This document shows positions 1-6,534 of a DNA stretch of 22,278 nucleotides, piece after piece. The notes under the pieces were generated by a model. That model was not told the origin of the DNA, ran no database searches, and worked only from the letters and a program-made list of their open reading frames with translations. Where the stretch lies: the NCBI GenBank assembly GCA_025060275.1, contig JANXCJ010000014.1:1-22278 (forward strand). The letters run 5' to 3'. The DNA comes from Bacteroidia bacterium. Its GTDB lineage: Bacteria; Bacteroidota; Bacteroidia; SpSt-205. Made by a program: the position numbers and the translations under genes. Each line of letters starts with the position of its first letter. Within the stretch, counting starts at the first letter, position 1.

Positions 1-215
1 CGTATGCATGTGCTACTTATTCCTAAGTCTAATATTTCTGCATATAAGAGCACTACGCCAATCAGCAAGAGAATACCGTAAGTAGTTTCGCCGAGATGCG
101 AGTAGAAAATAGGCGTAGTTAGAAGAGCCCATATGAGATTAGTTAGAGTAGCGATGAGGTTCCAGAGTGTGCCAGTAGCGATTCGTCGTGTGATGGAGAT
201 ACCCTCTAACTTCAT
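1..215 (-). CDS. Polysaccharide/oligosaccharide flippase, Wzx/MATE-like (5' part only)
   Basis: The frame opens with ATG at 215-213 and stays open for 71 codons to the left edge, so only the N-terminus is present. It begins MKLEGISITRRIATGTLWN and continues with two hydrophobic stretches that would be membrane helices. The segment LGETTYGILLLIGVV followed by LDLGIS matches the opening of lipid-linked oligosaccharide flippases and O-antigen translocases, where helix 1 is followed by a short loop with a conserved LG..yG and then 'ldlGi'. Such proteins move polyprenyl-linked glycans across the inner membrane. The gene is divergent from ssrA. I see no clear promoter in front of it. The family call rests on this short stretch; another polytopic transporter with the same pattern is possible. 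Confidence 0.6.
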   Translation of the reverse strand, partial: MKLEGISITRRIATGTLWNLIATLTNLIWALLTTPIFYSHLGETTYGILLLIGVVLLYAEILDLGISSTCI

Positions 216-248
216 TTCAGGAAGAGTAGGATGAAAGACCTACCCGGG

Positions 249-276
249 GTTTTAGGTGAATTGAAGTAGGAGCTTA
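249..276. repeat. 28-base direct repeat, copy 1
   Basis: These 28 bases begin GTTTTAGGTGAATTG and end AGGAGCTTA. They recur without mismatch at 315-342, giving a 66-base period with a unique 38-base spacer. The pair lies between the divergent flippase gene and the ssrA promoter. No third copy was seen at the expected phase on either side or elsewhere in the window. Confidence 0.85.
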
Positions 277-314
277 GGTTTGGGAGACTTATAGACTTTA
301 AGCGTATTACTAAA

Positions 315-342
315 GTTTTAGGTGAATTGAAGTAGGAGCTTA
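315..342. repeat. 28-base direct repeat, copy 2
   Basis: Exact second copy of the repeat at 249-276. Identity stops at both edges: the base before is A instead of G, and the base after is A instead of G. It ends 58 bases upstream of the ssrA -7 element, so it could be an upstream control element as easily as the remains of a longer array. Confidence 0.85.
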
Positions 343-400
343 AGACAAGCATCGGGTGGATGACTAAGTGGGGCTAAGATAGAGAATGGAGAAAAATGTT

Positions 401-408
401 TATATTTG
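401..408 (+). promoter_or_regulatory. Bacteroidota-type -7 element for ssrA
   Basis: TATATTTG fits the Bacteroidota -7 consensus TAnnTTTG. It ends 15 bases before the mature tmRNA 5' end at 424, which leaves room for a start site near 413 and a short 5' leader removed by RNase P. No good TTG or TTTG -33 element stands at the usual distance. Confidence 0.6.
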
Positions 409-423
409 TATTGTAAGTAAAAT

Positions 424-773
424 GGGGGTGAAAGGGTTTGACAGCTAAAGGAATGAAAGGGGGCATGCGAGGTTTCTGCCCTCCTCTCAAAGGGGCAGGC
501 GGCAAAAAAGTGCCGAAACTTCCTACGCTCTCGCTGCCTAATTTTTTAGGTAGCCGGCGGAGGGGAGGCCTTGCCCGAGGCTGAGCCTCCTGTCGTAGGG
601 AATATCGGGCTTGAGATAAGGGAGAGCTCCGACCTTATCTGACCTACCAGGAGCTGCGAAAGGGTGAAGGAGTGCCTCTGCTTCTCCCCTTTCTAAGGTT
701 TTTCAGAGGCTAAGCATGTAGACCCTTTTCAGGTACTTTAGACTGGACGCGGGTTCAATTCCCGCCACCTCCA
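424..773 (+). ncRNA. ssrA: tmRNA (transfer-messenger RNA)
   Basis: tmRNA with SmpB rescues stalled ribosomes and adds a degradation tag to the unfinished protein. The tRNA-like ends are clear. GGGGGTG at 424-430 pairs with CACCTCC at 766-772 over seven pairs, one of them G-T, with A773 as discriminator. A T arm with stem GCGGG/CCCGC and loop TTCAATT covers 749-765. CTAAAG at about 436-441 pairs with CTTTAG at 736-741 to form helix P2. The 5' end reads GGGGGTGAAAGGGTTTGACAG, typical of ssrA. A tag frame ending YALAA-stop lies at 512-541, followed by GC-rich inverted repeats that fit the pseudoknots. CCA is not fully encoded (A773 is followed by CG), so it would be added after transcription. 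Length 350 bases is normal. A protein gene starts three bases after it. Confidence 0.95.
512..541 (+). other. tmRNA tag-peptide reading frame (AETSYALAA-stop)
   Basis: Read from GCC at 512 the codons give A-E-T-S-Y-A-L-A-A and then TAA at 539-541. The form resembles Bacteroides-type tags such as GETNYALAA. The C-terminal YALAA is the usual signal for ClpXP-type proteases. The resume codon is inferred by alignment to that tag. The frame and stop are read directly; the exact first codon is less certain. Confidence 0.8.
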
Positions 774-776
774 CGA

Positions 777-1538
777 GTGTCTCGTTGGGCATGGGGCGGA
801 ATAGGAATCGCCCTTATCTTGATAGGAGTAAGTTACTTTTTTCCCATAAATACATCGTGTATATTGTGCGCGCCCTCTTGGGAAGGGAGTTGGATGGGTA
901 CAGATGCAGTAGGGAGGGATATAGCTTTGAGGCTTCTTAGAGGGTGGGGTGTCAGTATGGGAGTAGCTCAACTCGCCGCCTTCGTTAGCCTTTGTGTGGG
1001 CACTGTTATTGGACTTATAGCTGGGAGTGGTTCTGAGAGGGTGGACACTCTCATAACAGTTCTCCTTCAAGCAATTTGGGTCGTACCTGTTCTTTTATGG
1101 TCAGCCATGTTAGCATTTATAGTGGGGAATAGTCTCCTAAAAGTTATTTTGGCTATTGGTCTTAGCACATGGGTTGAAACCGCTCGTTTGGTACGAATAG
1201 AAGTGCGGCGTCTTTGGAGGCTTGCCTTCGTGGAGGCTTCCAAAGTCATGGGCTACCCTAAATCTTATATTTTGTGGCGAGAAATTCTTCCTAATCTTAC
1301 TCCCCTTCTGCGAACGCAATTCCTACAAGTTTTTGCCACAGCGGTATTAATTGAGGCGGGCTTGGGGTTTGTAGGGATAGGAATTAAGGAAGCAAGTTTG
1401 GGGGTCATGCTTTTTGAAGCTACCCAGTGGATTACCTTACCGCAAGGGCAGATTCAGGGAATTGCAGCGGCTTTTCTTCTTACTGGAACAGTATTTGCCC
1501 TATATTTGGCTACTGGCAATGGGCGCAATGCTTTCTGA
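777..1538 (+). CDS. ABC transporter permease, DppC/OppC-like
   Basis: This 253-residue inner-membrane protein resembles the second permease subunit of dipeptide/oligopeptide importers. After one N-terminal helix (about residues 5-22) comes MGTDAVGRD, the GTDxxGRD motif of DppC-type permeases. Several more hydrophobic segments follow. The cytoplasmic EAA loop that docks the ATPase is VEASKVMGYPKS with ILPNL. The only usable upstream start is GTG at 777; the frame has no ATG, GTG or TTG between there and the stop at 711-713, and starting later would lose helix 1. This places the start three bases after tmRNA. It is somewhat short for the family, and no partner permease, ATPase or binding protein is in the window. 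Its end overlaps the phosphatase gene. Confidence 0.8.
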   Translation: MSRWAWGGIGIALILIGVSYFFPINTSCILCAPSWEGSWMGTDAVGRDIALRLLRGWGVSMGVAQLAAFVSLCVGTVIGLIAGSGSERVDTLITVLLQAIWVVPVLLWSAMLAFIVGNSLLKVILAIGLSTWVETARLVRIEVRRLWRLAFVEASKVMGYPKSYILWREILPNLTPLLRTQFLQVFATAVLIEAGLGFVGIGIKEASLGVMLFEATQWITLPQGQIQGIAAAFLLTGTVFALYLATGNGRNAF

Positions 1539-2841
1539 AATTCCTCAGGGCTTTTCACCTCACCATCTCATCCGTGAGTTGGAGATAAAGCGCGGAGAGG
1601 TAGAAGCTCTGCAGGAGGTAGTGCGCCTTTTAGCTCCGAAGATCCGGGACACAGCCCTTCTTGTCTCCGTCGCTTCTATTTTGCGAAGTCGGTTTGGCGT
1701 ACAAAGAATGGCATATATTCATACTTTCACACCTGATCATGCTCCGAGGCTCAGTTATTTCCATAATTTCCCCAGCATTTCTCAGGAAGCGTTAAGGGAA
1801 GCTATAACCTATACTGTTACTAGTGTACCTCACCCAGACAGCTTTTTGGAACATATGGGGGTAGAAATCGTGATGCCCCTAGGGCGGTTTATAGGTCCTA
1901 CCTCACGAGTGCGCATAGTAGAACCTCGAGCATGGTGGCTCTTAGGACAATTTGCTACTACAGAAGAAGAAAAGGCAAATGATCTATTGTACCTAGAAAT
2001 TATAGGCATTTTGATTACGGTTTATTTGGAAAATACTTTCTTTCAGGAGCAACAGAGGCAAGCAGAGATTCTCAGGCTTCAGCAGCAGGCTTATGAGCAG
2101 GAGATAGCATTAGCCTCGCGCATTCAACGCCGCATCTTATCTACTGCTAATCCTGCCGTTCATCCTCGTTTAGATATTGCTACCTTTCACTCTCCTCACC
2201 AAGGTATCGGGGGTGACCTATTTGACTTTATTCGCCTGGATGAGAAGCGGGTGCTATTTTACATCGGGGACGTTTCAGGAAAGGGAATCTCTGCCGCTCT
2301 TGTTATGTCTAACTTACAGGGGCATATCCAGAGTTTAGCTGAGTTGAACATACCTCTACCTGTCTTATTGGAGCAGCTTCATCGTCGTCTTCTCCAGTTA
2401 TATGGGGATGATGATACAGGTTTCGTAACGCTATTTCTGGGTCTTCTGGAACTTCAAGAAAGCGGTGCCATTCTACATTACTTCAATGCTGCCCATCCAC
2501 CCCCTCTTCTTATTCGTAAGGGCTCGGTTCATGCCCTCCCCGCTAATCTCACAATGCTCGGCATTTCTATTCCGGGGCAGCCCCCTCTGAGCTCTCTTAC
2601 GCCCACGCGATTAGTATTATATCCTAACGATCTTTTCTTAGCATATACTGATGGGCTTATAGAACAAACTAATCCTGCTGGTCAAAACTTGGGCATAGAA
2701 TACTTGATGAATAGCCTTGCTTCTTCACCGCCTCCTGATGCAGCTACTTTGATTGCACAGGTCAGGCAGATACTGGATAACTTCAAGGAGAATGTTCCTT
2801 TGGAGGATGATACAAGTCTCGTTGCATGCCACCTTCTCTAA
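1519..2841 (+). CDS. RsbU/SpoIIE-type PP2C serine phosphatase with N-terminal sensor-like region
   Basis: Proteins of this type dephosphorylate anti-sigma-factor antagonists or similar partners in stress signalling. Residues to about 185 form a region that may be GAF-like. A glutamine-rich coiled coil (about 175-205) runs into ASRIQRRIL, the linker typical of RsbU proteins. The C-terminal SpoIIE domain shows the metal-binding signatures GGDLFDF, GDVSGKG, YTDGLIEQ and EDDTSL. The frame is open further upstream, but that part runs inside the permease gene, so I place the start at ATG 1519 (440 residues). ATG 1528 is equally plausible. The gene overlaps the permease by 20 or 11 bases and the next gene by 16, which implies one operon. 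No STAS or anti-sigma partner is in view. Confidence 0.85.
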   Translation: MGAMLSEIPQGFSPHHLIRELEIKRGEVEALQEVVRLLAPKIRDTALLVSVASILRSRFGVQRMAYIHTFTPDHAPRLSYFHNFPSISQEALREAITYTVTSVPHPDSFLEHMGVEIVMPLGRFIGPTSRVRIVEPRAWWLLGQFATTEEEKANDLLYLEIIGILITVYLENTFFQEQQRQAEILRLQQQAYEQEIALASRIQRRILSTANPAVHPRLDIATFHSPHQGIGGDLFDFIRLDEKRVLFYIGDVSGKGISAALVMSNLQGHIQSLAELNIPLPVLLEQLHRRLLQLYGDDDTGFVTLFLGLLELQESGAILHYFNAAHPPPLLIRKGSVHALPANLTMLGISIPGQPPLSSLTPTRLVLYPNDLFLAYTDGLIEQTNPAGQNLGIEYLMNSLASSPPPDAATLIAQVRQILDNFKENVPLEDDTSLVACHLL

Positions 2842-3359
2842 ATAGGGAACGGTTTTCTAATCTCAAGATACCTCTTGTGGGGGAAAATCTTCCAGCTGGG
2901 AATCTGCCTGAGCTGTTGGAAAAGGTACCCTACCTTTGGCTTCAGTTCCTTAGGCATCTCGGGTGTATATACTGCAAAGGGCTGGTGGAGGAGATTCGCA
3001 ACTTTTTGGATCGGTGGACAGGAAAGACTAAGCCTACCCTCATATTCGTACATCCTAATACTTTAGAAGAAGGGAGAGAGTTTTTTGCAAAGTTTTATCC
3101 TAATGCGGCTCACATTGCAGATCCTGAGCTTAGGCTCTACCGGCTCTTTGAAGTAAAACGACTCTTTTTGCCTTTCCAGGTAAGCCTTAGAGATGTTCTG
3201 CGATTCTGGAAACTGTGGCAAAAAGGACTAAGAAATGAAAAGCCCAGTGGGGATGCACTTGTATTACATGCTTCTTTCTTATTTTATAAGGGTGAGTTAG
3301 TTTGGAGCTATTATGCAAAGCGACTTAGCGATGTCCCAGACTGGAGGAGAATACCTTAG
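2826..3359 (+). CDS. Peroxiredoxin-like protein, AhpC/TSA_2 (PRXL2-like)
   Basis: This 177-residue protein has a thioredoxin-fold pattern. LQFLRHLGCIYCKGLV matches the 'fLR.fGC..CR' active site of PRXL2/AAED1-like peroxiredoxins, with a CxxC pair near residues 47-50. A strand (PTLIFVHP) and the segment IADPELRLYRLFEVKR follow, as in the family. The C-terminal part (about 145-165) resembles the strand pair before the last helix. The likely role is reduction of peroxides or thiol redox control in the cytoplasm, but substrate and reductant cannot be read from sequence. It overlaps the phosphatase gene by 16 bases and the stress-protein gene by about 29, so translation is probably coupled. Confidence 0.75.
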   Translation: MPPSLNRERFSNLKIPLVGENLPAGNLPELLEKVPYLWLQFLRHLGCIYCKGLVEEIRNFLDRWTGKTKPTLIFVHPNTLEEGREFFAKFYPNAAHIADPELRLYRLFEVKRLFLPFQVSLRDVLRFWKLWQKGLRNEKPSGDALVLHASFLFYKGELVWSYYAKRLSDVPDWRRIP

Positions 3360-4203
3360 GGTTTTAGCAGCTGTTTCCTTGGACTCCTCTAATGAGGAGG
3401 AGATATTACTGAGCTTACCCCACTTAGTGCGAGGTGGTCAGAGTGGGGCTCTCCTGCGCTTATATCATGTGCTGACCCCTGAACATCTCCGCCTTTCCCC
3501 TATGGAAGGGGGTAGTTTCCTCCATGAACTAGCGCGAGCTCGCGAAGCAGCAGAGCAGAAGCTCAGTAGGTATTGTGCTCTCCTTCGTGAGAGACTCCCT
3601 CAAGAAATAAGTGTGGATTATTGGGTGGAAAGCCAAGAGGTAGCCTCCGCTGGCGAAGAGATAGCCCTTTATCTTCAAAAAGAGCTCTTTTCTTTATTAG
3701 TAGTTGCCTTCAAACAGCGGAAAAGGTGGGAAAGATTTTTTGGTACTACAGCTCTGTGGGATGTCCTGGACAGTGCTCCTACCCCAATACTTCTCCTGCC
3801 GGCGCCTCTTTCTATTCCTCCTAAACGGGTTCTATGGGTAAGTCAGATGCAGGTGGAGGAGTTTCCTCTCCTCAAATCTCTGATTCCTATAATCCGATTT
3901 TTGAAAGCCACCCTATACTGTGCAAAGATTAACACGCCCTATTCTTTCTATACTCATCGTAGCTTCCAGCGGCACATTCTGGCTATGTGCGACTATATTA
4001 TTGAGCAGGTAGCCCCTGATTTTGTGCCTGAGGAGTGCATACTTTATGCGGACAAGGATATGGCAGAAGGGGTACTGCATGCTACTCAGGACTTCCTTAT
4101 GGATGTCGTGGCTCTGTCCTCTGAGGGGGATAACGTAGATTGGAAGCTATTAGACAAGCTCTTAGCCCAACAGATTCCCATACTTTTGCTACGGCAGCAA
4201 TAA
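3331..4203 (+). CDS. Universal-stress-protein-like, two tandem UspA-type domains
   Basis: The first half begins EYLRVLAAVSLD, like the first strand of UspA. It ends FGTTALWDVLDSAPTPILLLP, which matches the Usp C-terminal pattern G(S/T)...V...A..PvLlvP. The second half (from about residue 160, RVLWVSQMQ) repeats the fold more loosely and ends QQIPILLLRQQ. Two fused Usp domains are common in Bacteroidota. Nucleotide binding is uncertain because the glycine motif is weak. ATG 3331 gives 290 residues and puts the first strand near the N-terminus; ATG 3313 would add six residues and lengthen the overlap with the peroxiredoxin gene to 47 bases. The neighbours suggest a general stress role. The fold call is fairly good; the function is inferred. 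Confidence 0.65.
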   Translation: MSQTGGEYLRVLAAVSLDSSNEEEILLSLPHLVRGGQSGALLRLYHVLTPEHLRLSPMEGGSFLHELARAREAAEQKLSRYCALLRERLPQEISVDYWVESQEVASAGEEIALYLQKELFSLLVVAFKQRKRWERFFGTTALWDVLDSAPTPILLLPAPLSIPPKRVLWVSQMQVEEFPLLKSLIPIIRFLKATLYCAKINTPYSFYTHRSFQRHILAMCDYIIEQVAPDFVPEECILYADKDMAEGVLHATQDFLMDVVALSSEGDNVDWKLLDKLLAQQIPILLLRQQ

Positions 4204-4207
4204 AAAG

Positions 4208-5062
4208 ATGGAGACTTGGCTTGTTACAGGTAGTAGTAGGGGAATTGGTCGGGCAATTGTGGAAGCAGTATTAGATGCGGGGCATCAAGTCGTAGCCACA
4301 GCTCGGCGCCCAGAAGCAATAGAAGATTTAGGGCAGAGGTATCCTGAACGCTGCTTAGTCTTTCCGCTGGACGTAAGAGAAAGGTCTCAAGCTTTCTCTC
4401 TAATAAAAGCGCTACAGGCACGGAAAATCTCACCCTCTGTACTGGTAAATAATGCGGGCTATGGTTTAGTAGGTGCCTTAGAGGAGCTACCTGAGGAGGC
4501 TATTTTACGCCAGGTGGAGACTAATTTATTAGGAGTTATTTGGCTTATTCAGGCTGTGTTACCTGTGATGAGAGCACAAAAACGTGGGTTTATTTTCAAT
4601 ATTTCTTCCATTGCTGGCTACTTTGGGTTCAAGGGCGTCTCGCTGTATAACGCCACTAAATTTGCTGTTACAGGGCTTAGTGAAGCATTAGCGCAGGAAG
4701 TAGCTCCGTGGAATATTTACGTCTGTAGTGTAGCACCAGGTCCGTATCGTACCGATTGGGCAGGAAAATCCTTGGAGAAGGCACCAAGCTTAGCCACACT
4801 AACTCCTTCAAGCCCCTATTACGAGCTACATGCCCTCATGGCAGAAAGATATGCTCAAATGGATGGTAATCAACCCGGGGACCCTTATCATATTGCTAAG
4901 GTGCTCCTGCGATGTGTAGAACAAGGATGGGCGCCCAAACATCTCATATTAGGTGATGAAGCCAAGCAAACATGGGACAAGTACCTTTTCTTACATCAAT
5001 TTCCTGAACTTCAATTTATTGGTCATCAGGAAGATACACCGAAGCGGAGTACAGAAGGCTAA
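4208..5062 (+). CDS. Short-chain dehydrogenase/reductase (SDR)
   Basis: A classical SDR of 284 residues. The cofactor motif TGSSRGIG is at 7-14, NNAGYG at 81-86 and N106 on the central helix. The active site is Ser133/134 with Y147-x-x-x-K151 (YNATK). Arg33-Arg34 after the second strand would favour NADP(H) over NAD(H). The substrate cannot be told. A C-terminal extension of about 90 residues with SPYYELHALM resembles the group often annotated as oxidoreductases acting on steroid-like or aliphatic substrates. The start is ATG, four bases after the stress-protein stop, so this is probably the last gene of the operon. Downstream is 248 bases with no gene, then a convergent permease gene. Confidence 0.88.
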   Translation: METWLVTGSSRGIGRAIVEAVLDAGHQVVATARRPEAIEDLGQRYPERCLVFPLDVRERSQAFSLIKALQARKISPSVLVNNAGYGLVGALEELPEEAILRQVETNLLGVIWLIQAVLPVMRAQKRGFIFNISSIAGYFGFKGVSLYNATKFAVTGLSEALAQEVAPWNIYVCSVAPGPYRTDWAGKSLEKAPSLATLTPSSPYYELHALMAERYAQMDGNQPGDPYHIAKVLLRCVEQGWAPKHLILGDEAKQTWDKYLFLHQFPELQFIGHQEDTPKRSTEG

Positions 5063-5271
5063 AAGAGTGAAGTTTGATACCTTAAAGTGGGTAAAGTTAC
5101 AAGAAACTCCTCCTGATGGTTGAGTCTAGAAGGTTTTCCTAAAGATGCCTGTAGGCTGTTTCTTTCAGGGAAATCCCAGAGTTAGAGAAAAAGGCTTGTA
5201 TCTGCATGGATAATTTGCGGATGGTAAAAATCCATAACGAGATGCCCCTCAACTGATTCACTCCAACACTG

Positions 5272-5291
5272 CTATTAGGGATAGTTTTTTT
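5272..5291 (+). terminator. Weak candidate terminator after the SDR gene
   Basis: CTAT-TAGGG-ATAG is followed directly by seven Ts (5285-5291). The stem is only four or five pairs, so termination would rest mostly on the T run. It is the best candidate in the convergent gap 5063-5310. That gap otherwise shows only small inverted repeats, such as GGGAAATCCC near 5170, and no convincing gene. Confidence 0.3.
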
Positions 5292-5310
5292 CATTTATTG
5301 CTTTACTACT

Positions 5311-6534
5311 TCATTCATAGCGAAGGGCATCTACAGGCTGGAGCCTGGCGGCTTCTTGGGCAGGCTGGTAGCCCGCTAATATGCCTACTATCATACTTAT
5401 GAGGAGCGCTACACCTACCCATTTCCAAGGCATTACAAAAGAAGCTCCAATAAGCCATGCTACTCCATTTCCTACCAAGATGCCTAAGCCGATTCCGCCC
5501 ATACCGCCTACTACGGCTACTACTACTGCTTCGGATAGGAACTGCTTTCGGATATCCCATCTTGTTGCTCCGATTGCCATTCGCAGACCTATTTCTTGAG
5601 TGCGTTCTTTGACGACTACGAGGAGGATATTTGTCAGGCTCAAGGTGGCGCCTAAGAGAGTGATTAGGCTTATTCCCAGAGTAGCAAAAGTGATGACTCG
5701 GATCTGATCCAAAGCGAAGTCTGCCCACTGCTCTCCCCACATTACAGCAAAAGGTTCCTCTTGTCCGGGTTTTATGCGCCGGATGGTTCGCATTACTGCT
5801 CGTGCTGCGTTTGCTGCTCGTGGCACCTCTTCTACTGAAGGTACGCCTACATAAGTACTTCCAGCAAAGTCAGAACTAAATCTTCTCAGTATGCCCCAAG
5901 GTACGAAGCATTCCATGTCTAAGTTGATTCCAAATAAGCCCCCACGAGGCTTTAGCACTCCTATTACCTGGTAGAAAGCATCTTCTACTCTTATCCACTT
6001 GCCTAAGGGGGAAGTTTGGGGGAATAGCTGTTTCGCTACGCTTGCACCTATGAGGATTACAGGTAAGCCGTAGCGGGATTCTATCTCTGAAAAGAGGCGC
6101 CCCTCAGAGAGAGATATTTCCTGGATGGAAAAGTATGCAGGTTCCACACAGTATAAGCGTACCTGATTAGCCGTGGAATTTCCTTTGTAGAAAGCTCGCG
6201 CACTGGAATTTAGAACTGCATGACGGGATAAGCGAGCCCCAGGATAGAGGAATTTTTTTTCAAATGCATCTATTTCCCAGGGGCGAAGGTTGCTTGCTTG
6301 CCGGGCACCTAGGCGGGCTCTTGCAAAACGAAAAACTATTTCTCCACCTGTAACTAAGAAAGTCTGTGTGCCTAATCCAACTAAGCTTTTAGCAATAAAG
6401 ACGCGAAGGGCTTCTAAGGTGGTAAGGATGCCCACGAGGGCTGTAATACCCATCGCTAGCATGCTCAGGGTGAGCAAAGCTCGTATACGATATTCCCAGA
6501 GAGCTTTCAGCGCTTCTCGTACTATGAATAGCAT
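5311..6534 (-). CDS. MacB/FtsX-type ABC transporter permease
   Basis: At 407 residues it has the layout of MacB/LolC-like permeases: helix 1 at about 17-40, a periplasmic MacB_PCD region at about 45-250, then three C-terminal helices of an FtsX domain. Signatures include the junction KERTQEIGLRMAIGATRWDI and the ending PAQEAARLQPVDALRYE, both hallmarks of the family. Members work with a separate ATPase to drive export or lipoprotein release. No ATPase gene is in the window, so the partner must be elsewhere. The ATG at 6534 overlaps the 3' end of purD by 13 bases, so it is probably translated from the purD mRNA. The functional link to purine synthesis is unclear. Confidence 0.88.
   Translation of the reverse strand: MLFIVREALKALWEYRIRALLTLSMLAMGITALVGILTTLEALRVFIAKSLVGLGTQTFLVTGGEIVFRFARARLGARQASNLRPWEIDAFEKKFLYPGARLSRHAVLNSSARAFYKGNSTANQVRLYCVEPAYFSIQEISLSEGRLFSEIESRYGLPVILIGASVAKQLFPQTSPLGKWIRVEDAFYQVIGVLKPRGGLFGINLDMECFVPWGILRRFSSDFAGSTYVGVPSVEEVPRAANAARAVMRTIRRIKPGQEEPFAVMWGEQWADFALDQIRVITFATLGISLITLLGATLSLTNILLVVVKERTQEIGLRMAIGATRWDIRKQFLSEAVVVAVVGGMGGIGLGILVGNGVAWLIGASFVMPWKWVGVALLISMIVGILAGYQPAQEAARLQPVDALRYE

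Noticed and set aside
249..342. CRISPR array
   Set aside because: Only two repeats and one spacer are present and no cas gene is in the window, so it is listed as a direct repeat only.
749..773. tRNA-like T arm and acceptor end
   Set aside because: It is the 3' half of tmRNA: it pairs with 424-430, and no D or anticodon arm of an ordinary tRNA lies just upstream.
1414..1518. Longer N-terminus for the SpoIIE phosphatase
   Set aside because: These codons lie inside the permease gene in another frame, and the added residues do not resemble the family.
5315..5740. Overlapping minus-strand frame of 141 codons within the permease gene
   Set aside because: It is a shadow of the MacB/FtsX gene: rich in Arg and Ser, with no family features.
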